Positions 54,357-63,672 of a stretch of 64,000 bases of DNA are shown here, piece after piece. The stretch covers positions 1 to 64,000 of the forward strand of contig CAVSJF010000014.1 in assembly GCA_963728155.1 (NCBI GenBank), given 5' to 3'. Made by a program: the position numbers and the translations under genes. Origin of the DNA: JACVRW01 sp963728155 (lineage in GTDB: Bacteria; Actinomycetota; Thermoleophilia; Solirubrobacterales; Thermoleophilaceae). Below the pieces are notes generated by a model. That model made no database searches. It had not been told where the DNA came from and saw only the letters and a list, made by a program, of their open reading frames with translations. The first letter of the stretch is position 1. Each line of letters begins with the position of its first letter.

Positions 54357-56636
54357 GCCGCGTCCGCGCGCGCGTGGAGGGCACGGTCCAGGGCGTCGGG
54401 TTTCGCCCCTACGTCTACCGCCTGGCCGGCGAGCTGGGCGTGGCCGGGCACGTGCACAACGACTCCCACGGCGTGGTGGTGGAGGTGGAGGCGGCGCCGG
54501 AGACGGTCGACCGCTTCCTCGAGCGACTGGCCGCCGAGGCGCCGCCGCTGGCCCGCGTGGAGCGGGTGGTGGCGGAGCCGTTGGAGGAGACCGGTGAGCT
54601 CGGCTTCGCGATCCGCGACAGCCCCCGCGGCGGGGAGCCGCGGGCCGCGGTCTCGCCCGATAGCGCAACCTGCGCGGACTGCCTCGCCGAGCTCTTCGAT
54701 CCCGGCGACCGGCGCTTTCGCTACCCGTTCATCAACTGCACGAACTGCGGGCCGCGGTTCACGATCGTGCGCAGCGTGCCCTACGACCGGCCGCATACGA
54801 CGATGGCGGGCTTCACGATGTGCGCGGCGTGCCGGAGCGAGTACGACGATCCGGGCGACCGCCGCTTCCACGCCCAGCCCAACGCGTGCGCGGAGTGCGG
54901 GCCGCGGGTGGCGCTCGAGCACGCCGGGGAAGCCTCGCCGGCCGACTCGCAGGCCCGCGACCCCGTCGAGGCCGCCGCCCGGGCGCTGCTGGACGGGGCG
55001 ATCGTGGCCGTCAAGGGGCTGGGCGGCTTTCATCTCGCCTGCCGCGCGGATGACGACTCGGTGGTATCTGAGCTGCGCGCGCGAAAGCACCGCGAGGACA
55101 AGCCCTTCGCCCTGATGGCGGGCGACCTCGAGGGCGCGCGCGAGCTGGTGCACCTCGGGCCCGCCGAGACGGATCTGCTCGTGTCGCCGCGGCGGCCCGT
55201 GGTGCTCGCGCCCCGCCGGGCAGGGGCGCGGGTGGCGGAGGCCGTGGCCCCGGCGTCGAGGGACCTCGGCGTGATGCTGCCCTACTCGCCGCTCCACCAC
55301 CTGCTGCTGGCCGGCGTGGGCGGCCCGCTGGTGATGACGAGCGGCAACACGTCGGACGAGCCGATCGCCTACCTCGACGATGACGCGCGCGAGCGGCTTG
55401 CCGGCATCGCCGACCTCTTCCTGCTGCACGACAGGCCGATCGAGACGAGAACCGACGACTCCGTGGTGCGCGTGGCGGCCGGGAGGCCCGCAGCTGCTGC
55501 GCCGCTCGCGCGGGTACGTGCCGGCGGAGCTCGGGCTGCCGGTGGACTGCGGCGCGCAGCTGCTCGCCTGCGGTGCGGAGCAGAAGAACACCTTCGCGCG
55601 TCGCCAAGGGGGCGCGCGCGTGGGTGAGCCACCACATCGGCGATCTCGAGAACTACGAGACGCTGCAGTCGTTCACCGAGGGCATCGATCACTTCCAGCG
55701 GCCTGTTCGCCGTGGAGCCCGGCGTCGTGGCGCACGACCTCCACCCGGAGTACCTGTCGACCAAGCACGCGATGGAGCTCGACGGCGCGCGCCTGATCGG
55801 CGTACAGCACCACCACGCGCACCTGGCCGCATGTCTCGCCGAGCACGGGGAGGAGGGCCGCGCGGTCGGCGCCATCTTCGACGGCACCGGCTACGGCAGC
55901 GACGAGACGGTCTGGGGCGGCGAGCTGCTCAGGGGCGACCTGTCCGGCATTCGAGCGCGTGGGCATGCTGCACCCCGTGCGCCTTCCCGGCGGCGCCGCC
56001 GCGGTGAGGCAGCCGTGGCGGATGGCCTGCGCGTGGCTCACCGAGGCGCTCGGCGCCGGGGCGGCCATCCCGCCCGGGCTGCGCGGCGAGGTCACCGCGA
56101 CGGCCTGGCGACAGGTGGGCGAGCTGGCGCGAACCGGCGTCGGCTCGCCGGTCACCACCAGCATGGGCCGGCTCTTCGATGCGGTGGCCGCGCTGTGCGG
56201 CCTGCGCGCCGAGGTCAACTACGAGGGGCAGGCCGCGATCGAGCTCGAGGCGTGCTGCGATCCGGACGAGCAGGGTGAGTACGCGTTCGCCCTGGAGGGT
56301 CTGGTGATGGACGCCCGGCCGGTGGTGGCCGAGGTGGCCCGAGAGCTGGAGCAGGGCGTGCCGGTCCCGCTGGTGGCGGCCCGCTTTCACAACGCGGTGG
56401 CCGGCGTGACCGCCCGCGCGTGCGCGCTCGCCGCCGAACGGGGAGCCACGGAGACGATCGTGCTGTCCGGCGGTGTGTTCCAGAACCGCCGGCTGCTGGA
56501 GCGCACCTCGGAGCTGCTCGGGGCGGCCGGGCTGCGGGTGCTGGTGCCCGAGCGGCTGCCGCCCAACGACGGCGGGATCGCCTACGGCCAGCTCGCGGTG
56601 GCCGCCGCGCGGCTGGCCGGGGAGGAGGCGGCATGA
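54353..56636 (+). CDS. hypF: carbamoyltransferase HypF, frame-broken
   Basis: About 759 aa once four single-base insertions (near 55485, 55600, 55705 and 55950) are removed. Domains in order: acylphosphatase-like (RARVEGTVQGVGFRPYVYRLA), two zinc fingers (SATCADCLAELFDPGDRRF, INCTNCGPRFTI, CAACRSEY, NACAECGPR), YrdC-like (IVAVKGLGGFHLACRADDD, HREDKPFALM), and the Kae1-like transferase (GVQHHHAHLAACLAEHG, AIFDGTGYGSDETVWGGE, LSGGVFQNRRLLERT). Uses carbamoyl phosphate to carbamoylate HypE. TTG start overlaps the DUF1440 stop. Confidence 0.94.
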
Positions 56637-56929
56637 CCGACCCGGCCGACGCGGCGTCGATCCTGGCCGAGCGCGTGTTCGCGGGCGGCGAGAACAAGCC
56701 GTTCGGAGAGCTCACCCTCGCCGAGGTCGAGGCCCGCGCTCAGGAGCTGCGCGACGTGTCCGGATGGGGGCCGACGGTGAAGGTCCGCTCGGTCGCGATG
56801 GAGTGGGGCATGCTCGCCCGCTCGATGGCCGAGCAGGGGGCGGCATCGGTGGGCGAGGTCGACCCGAAGGAGATCGTGGAGCGAGCGCAGAAGCTGTGGG
56901 TCGTCCCGCCCGGCGGCAGCCTGCTCTGA
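56633..56929 (+). CDS. 98-aa protein of unknown function at end of hydrogenase operon
   Basis: Small, mostly helical, without cysteine or membrane helix: DAASILAERVFAGGENKPFGELTLAEVEARAQELRDVSGWGPTVKVRS, MLARSMAEQGAASVGEVD and a Pro-Gly end VVPPGGSLL. Its ATG overlaps the hypF stop, placing it in the same operon; I see nothing hydrogenase-related downstream, so this is probably the last cistron. Not recognised. Confidence 0.62.
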   Translation: MTDPADAASILAERVFAGGENKPFGELTLAEVEARAQELRDVSGWGPTVKVRSVAMEWGMLARSMAEQGAASVGEVDPKEIVERAQKLWVVPPGGSLL

Positions 56930-56942
56930 GGCCGGTGCCCGT

Positions 56943-58202
56943 GTGACGGCCCGCCACGCCCTCGCGACGCTCGCGGCCGGGCTCTTTCTCGTGCCCGCGG
57001 CGGCGCAGGCGCCGGCCTCGGCTCAGGCGAGCGAGCGCCTCACCCTTGGGGCCGATCGCCGCGAGCTGGGGTGGGTGGGGCTGAGACTGCACGCGCCGCC
57101 GGGCCTGCAGGTAACCATCCGCGAGGCCTCCGGGCCGCGCATCGCCCGCCTGACCGCGGCCTCGCTCGACACGCACCTGCGCCGGGCAGCCAGGTGGGTG
57201 TGCGAGCGCCGCGTGAGGCGGTTCGTGGCCACCGGCTCCGACGGGCAGAGGGCAGAGGACACCGTCCGGACACCCGGTTGCGGGCGCCGCCTCGCGCTGG
57301 TTGCGCCGGCTCGGGCGGCGATGGGAGCTGAGGTGAGTATGCGAATCGTGGATCGCTGGTCGCTCGGCGCCTTCGCGGCGCGCCTCTGCGTCGAGCCGCC
57401 CGGCGGCCCCGAACGCTGTGATCGGGTCCGCCTCCGCGAGGGGGCGCGAACTGCCGAGGGCGCCTTCCGGGCGCTGCGACCCGGCGGCTGGCGTGTGAGC
57501 GCGCGCGCCGCGTGGGGCAGGGCCGCCGAACCCGTCCGGGTGCCGCCGCCCGACGGCACCCTCGACGTCCTGACCACAGGCGACTCGATGGTGCAGCGCC
57601 TCGACCGCTTCCTCGCGCGACGGCTCCCGCCCTCGGTCCCGGTGCGAAGCGACGCACACCCGGCCACGGGAATCTCGAAGCCCGGCGAGGTGGATTGGGT
57701 GGCTCAGGCGCGCCTGGCGGCAGCCACCGGGCCGGACGTGGTGGTGATGTTCATCGGCGCGGGCGACACCTTCGCGCTCGACGGGGCGGCCTGCTGTGGG
57801 CCGCGCTGGATCGCGGCGTACGCGCGCCGGGCGCGTTCGATGATGGCCTCTTACTCACGCGGCGGGCGCGCCCGCGTGCTGTGGCTCCTGCTGCCGGCGC
57901 CGCGCGAGGGGTTCGTCCGGCGCAGCTTCCCGGCCGTGAACGCGGCGGTGCGGCGGGCGGCGGCAGGCGCCCCGCGCGACGTGCGGGTCGTCGATCTCGT
58001 CGAGGTCTTCTCACCCGGCGGGCGATACCGCAAGTGGATAAGGGTGGGGGACCGCGAGGTCGGCGTGCGTCAATCGGACGGCATCCATCTCTCGGACGAG
58101 GGCGCCGCGATCGCCGCGGAAGTGGTGATCAGCACGCTGCGCCGGGAGCGGATCCTCCCCTGGCCGTTCGCATCCGCGGTTGGCCTACCCTCCATGGCGT
58201 GA
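56943..58202 (+). CDS. secreted SGNH/DUF459-like hydrolase
   Basis: 419 aa. Signal peptide RHALATLAAGLFLVPAAAQAPASAQ; a ~180-residue N-terminal beta domain; then an SGNH domain with LTTGDSMVQRL (block I GDS), VVMFIGAGDTFAL (block III), LLPAPREGFVRRSF and the terminal SDGIHLSDEGAAIAAEV (DxxH). DUF459-type SGNH proteins modify envelope glycans in actinobacteria. Its last codons overlap the prfA start (GTGA). Confidence 0.8.
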   Translation: MTARHALATLAAGLFLVPAAAQAPASAQASERLTLGADRRELGWVGLRLHAPPGLQVTIREASGPRIARLTAASLDTHLRRAARWVCERRVRRFVATGSDGQRAEDTVRTPGCGRRLALVAPARAAMGAEVSMRIVDRWSLGAFAARLCVEPPGGPERCDRVRLREGARTAEGAFRALRPGGWRVSARAAWGRAAEPVRVPPPDGTLDVLTTGDSMVQRLDRFLARRLPPSVPVRSDAHPATGISKPGEVDWVAQARLAAATGPDVVVMFIGAGDTFALDGAACCGPRWIAAYARRARSMMASYSRGGRARVLWLLLPAPREGFVRRSFPAVNAAVRRAAAGAPRDVRVVDLVEVFSPGGRYRKWIRVGDREVGVRQSDGIHLSDEGAAIAAEVVISTLRRERILPWPFASAVGLPSMA

Positions 58203-59245
58203 TCGAGAGCTTGGTGGAGCAGATCGAGAGCCGCTTCGGCGAGCTCTCGAACCAGATGTCGGATCCCGACGTGATCTCCGACCAGCGCCGCTACGCCGAG
58301 GTGGGTCGCGCCTACCGCCAGCTGGAGACGGCCCACGGGCTGGCGGCGCAGTGGCGGCGCGCCACCGACGACGCCGCGGGCGCGCGCGAGCTGTTGGCTG
58401 AGGACGGCGACGATCCCGAGCTTCGCGAAATGCTCCGCTCCTCCGACGAGCGCCTCGCCGAGCTCGAGGAGGAGATTCGCCTGGCCATGGTCGAGCCCGA
58501 TCCCAACGACGACAAGGACGTGATCGTCGAGATCCGCCCCGGCACCGGCGGCGAGGAGGCCGGCCTGTTCGCGGGCGACCTCTACCGGATGCTCTCGCGC
58601 TACGCGGAGCGCCGGGGATTTCGCCAGGAGGCGCTGGAGCTGGGCGACGGCCACTTCACCTTCGCCGTCAAGGGCCAGGGCGCGTACAGCGTCTTCAAGT
58701 TCGAGGGCGGAACGCATCGCGTGCAGCGGGTGCCCGAGACCGAGTCGCAGGGGCGGATCCACACCTCGACCGCCACCGTCGCGGTGCTGCCCGAGGCCGA
58801 CGACGTGGACGTGAAGATCGAGGCCGGCGACCTCCAGGTCGACGTGTACCGCTCCTCCGGCCCCGGCGGGCAGTCGGTCAACACCACCGACTCCGCCGTG
58901 CGCATCACCCACAAGCCCACGGGCCTGGTGGTGTCCATGCAGGACGAGAAATCCCAGCTGCAGAACCGCGACAAGGCGATGCGCGTGCTGCGCGCGCGGC
59001 TGCTGGAGCGCGAGCTGGCCGCACAGCAGGCCGAACAGGCCGCCGCTCGCCTGGCCCAGGTGGGCTCGGGCCAGCGCGCGGAGAAGATCCGCACCTACAA
59101 CTTCCCCCAGGACCGCGTGACCGACCACCGCGTCGGGCTGACCAAGGGAAATCTCCCCGGTGTGCTGGCCGGCGAGCTCGACGGGTTCACCGCCGCGCTC
59201 GAGTCCGAGGAGAAGCGGCGCATGCTCGAAGTAACCGCCGCTTGA
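58199..59245 (+). CDS. prfA: peptide chain release factor 1
   Basis: 348 aa. Seen: coiled N-terminal domain, VIVEIRPGTGGEEAGLFAGDLYRMLSRYAE, THRVQRVPETESQGRIHTSTATVAVLPE (codon-recognition region), and the catalytic RSSGPGGQSVNTTDSAVRITHKPTG with the GGQ methylated by PrmC. Recognises UAA/UAG. Followed with a 4-bp overlap by prmC, the standard arrangement. Confidence 0.97.
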   Translation: MIESLVEQIESRFGELSNQMSDPDVISDQRRYAEVGRAYRQLETAHGLAAQWRRATDDAAGARELLAEDGDDPELREMLRSSDERLAELEEEIRLAMVEPDPNDDKDVIVEIRPGTGGEEAGLFAGDLYRMLSRYAERRGFRQEALELGDGHFTFAVKGQGAYSVFKFEGGTHRVQRVPETESQGRIHTSTATVAVLPEADDVDVKIEAGDLQVDVYRSSGPGGQSVNTTDSAVRITHKPTGLVVSMQDEKSQLQNRDKAMRVLRARLLERELAAQQAEQAAARLAQVGSGQRAEKIRTYNFPQDRVTDHRVGLTKGNLPGVLAGELDGFTAALESEEKRRMLEVTAA

Positions 59246-60039
59246 CCGCCCGCGACGCGCTGGGCGCCGCGATCGACGCGCTCACCGCGGCGGGCTGCGA
59301 CACGCCGCGCCTGGACGCGGAGCTGCTGATCGCCGACGCCCTCGGGGTCGACCGCGGGGCGCTGGTGGCCGATCCCGACATGGCGGTGCCGGGCGGCGCG
59401 GCACGGCTGATCGGCGAGCGGGTGCGCCGCCGCGTGGCGCGGGAGCCGGTGGCCTACATCCTGGGCTGGAAGGGTTTTCGCCGGATCGTGCTGGGGGTGG
59501 ACCGGCGGGTGCTGATTCCGCGGCCGGAGACAGAGCTGCTGGTGGACGTGGGGCTGGAGCTGCCGGCCGGGGCTCGGGTGCACGACGTGGGGACGGGGTC
59601 GGGGGCGGTGGCGCTGGCGCTGCTGGACGAGCGTCCGGATCTGGGGGTGTCCGCCTCGGATGCCTCGGCGGCCGCGGTGGAGGTGGCTTCGGCCAACGCG
59701 GCGCGGTTGGCGCTCCCGCTGGAGGTGCTCGTGGACCGGGACGTGCCGCAGGACTATGAGGGCATGGTGCTGGCCAACCTGCCATACGTGCGCGAGGACG
59801 AGTGGGCTTCGCTTCAGCCCGAGATCGTCCGGTACGAGCCGCGCGAGGCGCTCGTGTCGGGGGTTGACGGGCTCGACGCGATTCGGGATCTCGTGGCGAG
59901 TGCGCCGCCCGGCACGCGGCTCGCCCTCGAGCACGCCCCGGGACAGGCCGAGACCGTCCGCGCGCTGCTCCGCGACGCCGAGACGCGCCACGACCTGGCC
60001 GGCCGCGAGCGCGTGACGCTGGGCTTCGCGCCCGCGTAG
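59242..60039 (+). CDS. prmC: release factor glutamine methyltransferase
   Basis: 265 aa from TTG 59242. N-terminal helical domain (LDAELLIADALGV), YILGWKGFRRIVLGVDRRVLIPRPETELLV, SAM-binding VHDVGTGSGAVALALLDE, and the catalytic motif in MVLANLPYVRED, where NLPY stands for the usual NPPY. Methylates the GGQ glutamine of RF1/RF2. A Pro-to-Leu variant at this position is known in other PrmC homologues but deserves a look. Confidence 0.93.
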   Translation: MTARDALGAAIDALTAAGCDTPRLDAELLIADALGVDRGALVADPDMAVPGGAARLIGERVRRRVAREPVAYILGWKGFRRIVLGVDRRVLIPRPETELLVDVGLELPAGARVHDVGTGSGAVALALLDERPDLGVSASDASAAAVEVASANAARLALPLEVLVDRDVPQDYEGMVLANLPYVREDEWASLQPEIVRYEPREALVSGVDGLDAIRDLVASAPPGTRLALEHAPGQAETVRALLRDAETRHDLAGRERVTLGFAPA

Positions 60040-60047
60040 AGCGCGTG

Positions 60048-60687
60048 TCAGCGTTGGGTGCTGTCGCGAACGCCGAATGCGGCGAGGAAGGTGCGGACCC
60101 CGTTGTCCGCGTGGCGGTCCAGGTCGGCAGGGTCCAGGGCTTCGTCGCGGCCGAGCAGCATGGCCTCGTTCAGTGGGGTCGACATGATCAGCCAGTTGAA
60201 CTGGGTGGCCGCCGTGAAGGGATCGTCCAGCCGCAGGAGACCGCGCTCGGCCAATTGCTCGAAGGCGTCGGTCAACGCGCCGACCGTGCGTCCCGGGCCC
60301 TGCTCGTAGAAGGTGCGGCCGAGCTCGGGGAAGCGGCCCACCTCGGCGATCACGAGCCGGCGTAGCCGCAGCAGTTCGAGGCTGCATCACGAGCGTCGAG
60401 TTGCCGGCGGGCAAGGTCGCGGAGATCGGCCTCGAGATCGCCGCTGTCGTGAAGCTCTGGTCACCTCTTCGTGGACGGGGGTGCTGGCCTTGGTGACCGT
60501 GTCTGATGACGACCTCGGAGAAGAGCCGCTCCTTGTCGGTGAAGTGCTGGTAGACGGTCTGTTTGGATACCCCGGCTCGCGCAGCGATCGCATCCATGCT
60601 CGTGCCGAGGTACCCCCCGCTGAGGAACTCCGCGGTGGCGGTTTCGACGATCGCCCGTCGCTTGCGGGCTGAGCGACCCTCGTTCAC
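60048..60687 (-). CDS. TetR family transcriptional regulator, frame-broken
   Basis: About 212 aa, breaks near 60500 and 60390. N-terminal HTH: RRAIVETATAEFLSGGYLGTSMDAIAARAGVSKQTVYQHFTDKERLFSEVV. The C-terminal ligand domain has IAEVGRFPELGRTFYEQGPGRTV and FNWLIMSTPLNEAMLLG, typical for the TetR_C_7/AcrR-like group. Start GTG 60687 is the first codon before the HTH. Divergent from an SMP-30 family gene, with two matching palindromes between them. Confidence 0.82.
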
Positions 60688-60700
60688 GAGGCGCGATTGT

Positions 60701-60752
60701 ACTGGACGGTGTAGTAATCTCACCGCGAGTGGGTAGAACTAGACTGTCCAGT
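60701..60752. promoter_or_regulatory. pair of TetR-type operators
   Basis: Two 15-bp palindromes of the form ACTnnACnGTnnAGT: ACTGGACGGTGTAGT (60701-60715) and ACTAGACTGTCCAGT (60738-60752), 37 bp apart centre to centre, in the 86-bp divergent region. The second is fully symmetric at ACT-GAC-GTC-AGT. They lie where both divergent promoters must be, as expected for autoregulation and control of the SMP-30 gene. Confidence 0.6.
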
Positions 60753-60773
60753 TCCACAACACCGGAGAGCGCA

Positions 60774-61672
60774 ATGGCAACGCCAGACCTCATCCGCCAC
60801 TCAGCCGCGAGTCCTGCTCAGCGGACTCGCGTACGTCGAATCGCCGCGCTGGCACGAGAACCGCCTGTGGTTTGCCCACTGGGGCACGCAGGAGATCGTG
60901 GCCGTAGACCTCGATGGCAACAGCGAGGTGATGGGCCAGGGTCCGCCCGGCCTTGGGTGGTCGATCGACTGGCTGCCCGACGGACGGCTCCTGGTGACCG
61001 GCGCGGAGCTGATGCGCCAAGAGGGGGATGGATCGATGGTCAGGCACGCCGACCTCGGCGGTGTGACCGGATATGGCTGGAACGAGATCGTCGTCGACGG
61101 TCGCGGGAACATCTATGTCAACAGCCTGGGCTTCGATTTCCGGGCCGGCGAGAAGCCCACCCCCGGGCTCATTGCCCTGGTCACCCCGGACGGGGAGGCG
61201 CGCCAGGTGGCCGACGGCATCGAGTTCCCCAACGGCATGGCCATCACGCCCGACAACTCGACGCTGATCGTCTCCGAGTCGTTCGCCGGCCGTCTCAGCG
61301 CGTTCGACATCGCCGCCGACGGAAGCCTGTCCAATAGGCGCCCGTGGGCCGAGGGCATCGGCCCGGACGGCATCTGCCTCGATGCTGAAGGCGCGCTGTG
61401 GACGCACTCGGCCGACACCCGTACGCACACGGGGCGCGACGACAGTCCCGAGGGCGAGGCTGTGCGGGTCCGTGAGGGCGGCGAGATCCTGCAGAGAATC
61501 CAGTTCGACCGTGGCCTGCTTCGCCTGCATGCTCGGTGGCCCCGACCGCCGCACGCTGTTCACGCTGGTGGCCGATTGGCGCGGCATCGAGAAGGTCGAC
61601 GAGGCGGTGGCGAGCAGGAGCGGACAGATTCTGGTCACCGAGGCGCCCGCGGGCGGTGTCGGTTGGCCGTGA
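60774..61672 (+). CDS. SMP-30/gluconolactonase family protein, frame-broken
   Basis: About 298 aa, breaks near 60808 and 61515. Six-bladed beta-propeller typical of lactonases: SGLAYVESPRWHENRLWFAHWGTQEIVAVDLDG (first metal-ligand Glu), SIDWLPDGRLLVTG, NEIVVDGRGNIYVNSLGFD (Asn ligand), FPNGMAITPDNSTLIVSESFAGRLSAF (Asn), and GIGPDGICLDAEGALW with the catalytic Asp. Hydrolyses sugar lactones or similar esters with a divalent metal. Probably controlled by the divergent TetR. Confidence 0.82.
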
Positions 61673-61696
61673 GCGTGCCAATCTTGGTCGGTCGTT

Positions 61697-62297
61697 GTGA
61701 ACGCCGAGGACGTCGCCACCTTCGAACGCTGCATCTCCGTGGGCGGCGTCGCGCTGTTTCCCACCGACACGGTCTACGGCCTGGCCACCGAGCCCGACTC
61801 GAAGGAGGGCGTGCAGCGCCTGTACCGGCTCAAGGGCCGGCGCCCCGACAAGCCCGCGGCGGTGATGTTCTTCGCACTCGAGCGGGCGCTCGATGCGCTC
61901 CCGGACCTGCCCGTCCCGACGGCCGAGGCGGCTCGGCGCCTGCTGCCCGGTCAGGTCATGCTCCTGTTGCCCAATCCGGCGCGTCGCTTTCCCCTCGCGT
62001 GCGGGCCGAACCCCGACGTGCTCGGCCTGAGGGTTCCACGGCTCGATGCGCTGTCCGGCCGTGAAGTGGCCCGTTCTGCAGTCCAGCGCCAACATCTCTG
62101 ACGGCCCGGAGGCGCGGCGAGTCGCCGACGTCGACGAGCAGGTGAAAGCGGGCGTGGACATGATCCTCGACGGGGGCGAGCTGCCGGGCACCCCGTCGAC
62201 CGTGATCGACCTCACTCGCTACCACGAGAACGCCGGCTTCCGGGTGGTCCGCGAGGGAGCTGTGCCCGCGCAGGAGATCGAGGCGATGCTGCGGTGA
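61697..62297 (+). CDS. Sua5/YrdC/TsaC threonylcarbamoyl-AMP synthase-like protein, frame-broken
   Basis: About 199 aa, one break near 62070. Seen: VGGVALFPTDTVYGLATEPDSKEGVQRLYRLKGR (the PTDTVYGL and KxR motifs), KPAAVMFFALERAL, VMLLLPNPARRFPLACG, LGLRVPR, and the C-terminal LQSSANISDGPEARRVADV and TPSTVIDLT. Makes the precursor for the t6A37 modification of tRNA. Its place between prmC and glyA follows a common bacterial gene order. Confidence 0.85.
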
Positions 62298-62352
62298 TCG
62301 TGGACCGCCCGAAGGTGCGACAACGGCTGGCCGACCCGGTACGGTGAATCCA

Positions 62353-63636
62353 ATGAGCGAGCTGAGCCCGGATTACTTCACCAAGCCCGTCGCTGATGTC
62401 GACCCGGAGATCGCCGACGTGCTGACTGCCGAGGCTCAGCGCCAGGAAACGACGCTCGAGATGATCGCCTCCGAGAACTTCGTCCCCCAGGCGATCCTCG
62501 ACTGCCAGGGCTCGGTGCTGACCAACAAGTACGCCGAGGGCTATCCGGGCAAGCGCTACTACAGCGGCTGTGAGCACGTGGACGTGGCCGAGCAGCTCGC
62601 GATCGACCGGGTCAAGGAGCTCTTCGGCGCCGAGCACGCGAACGTCCAGCCCCATTCCGGCGCCCAGGCCAACACGGCCGTCTACATGGCGCTGCTCGAC
62701 CCGGGTGACCGCATCCTGGGCATGAAGCTCGACCACGGCGGCCACCTCACCCACGGGATGAAGATCAACTTCTCCGGCCTGTACTTCGACATCGTGGGCT
62801 ACGGCGTGCGCGAGGAGGACTCGCGCCTCGACATGGACGAGCTGCAGCAGATCGCCGAGGACTCGCGCCCCAAGCTGATCCTGGCCGGCTGGTCCGCCTA
62901 CCCTCGCCAGCTCGATTTCCAGCGCTTTCGTGAGATCGCCGACTCGGTGGGCGCGCTGCTGATGGCCGACATGGCGCACTTCGCCGGCCTGGTGGCGGCC
63001 GAGCAGCATCCCAGCCCGATTCCCTACTGCGACGTGGTCACCAGCACCACCCACAAGACGCTCGCCGGCGCGCGCGGGGGGATGATCCTGTGCCGGGAGG
63101 AGTACGCCAAGAAGATCAACTCGCGCGTGTTCCCCGGCGCCCAGGGCGGTCCGCTCATGCACGCGATCGCCGGCAAGGCCGTGGCCTTCAAGGTTGCCCA
63201 GAGCGAGCTCTTTCGCGAGCGCCAGGTACGGACGCGCGAGGGCGCGGCGGTGGTGGCCGAGGAGATGGTGGACGCCGGCGTCAACGTGCTCACCGGCGGT
63301 ACCGACGTCCACCTCGTGCTGGCCGACCTGCGCGAATCCGAGCTCGACGGCCAGCAGGCCGAGGATCGCCTGGACGAAATCGGGATCACGGTCAACCGCA
63401 ACGCCGTGCCCTTCGACCCGCGCCCGCCGGCCGTGTCGTCGGGCGTGCGCATCGGCACGCCGGCGCTGGCCACGCGAGGCTTCACGGTCGACGACTTCCG
63501 CGAGGTCGGCAAGGTGATCGGCGCTGCGCTCACCGGCGAGTTCTCTGATGCCAAGCGGGCTGAGCTCTCCGAGCGCACCCGCGCCCTGGCCGAGAGTCAC
63601 CCGCTCTACCCGCAGCTCGCGCCCGCCACCGTCTGA
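62353..63636 (+). CDS. glyA: serine hydroxymethyltransferase
   Basis: 427 aa; a GTG at 62344 would add three residues. PLP enzyme converting serine and THF to glycine and methylene-THF. Seen: LEMIASENFVPQAILDCQGSVLTNKYAEGYPGKRYYSGCEHVD, VQPHSGAQANTAVYMALLDPGDRILGM, MADMAHFAGLVAAEQHPSPIPYCDVVTSTTHKTLAGARGGMIL (PLP-binding Lys in THKTLAG), and IGTPALATRGF. Complete and unbroken. Confidence 0.97.
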   Translation: MSELSPDYFTKPVADVDPEIADVLTAEAQRQETTLEMIASENFVPQAILDCQGSVLTNKYAEGYPGKRYYSGCEHVDVAEQLAIDRVKELFGAEHANVQPHSGAQANTAVYMALLDPGDRILGMKLDHGGHLTHGMKINFSGLYFDIVGYGVREEDSRLDMDELQQIAEDSRPKLILAGWSAYPRQLDFQRFREIADSVGALLMADMAHFAGLVAAEQHPSPIPYCDVVTSTTHKTLAGARGGMILCREEYAKKINSRVFPGAQGGPLMHAIAGKAVAFKVAQSELFRERQVRTREGAAVVAEEMVDAGVNVLTGGTDVHLVLADLRESELDGQQAEDRLDEIGITVNRNAVPFDPRPPAVSSGVRIGTPALATRGFTVDDFREVGKVIGAALTGEFSDAKRAELSERTRALAESHPLYPQLAPATV

Positions 63637-63672
63637 CGGTTCACGCGGTCCGCGCCGGGTAGCAGCGCGGCC

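Noticed and set aside
55480..55960. programmed frameshifting in hypF
   Set aside because: There are four separate breaks without slippery heptamers or conserved structures, and the same error type occurs in unrelated genes across the window.
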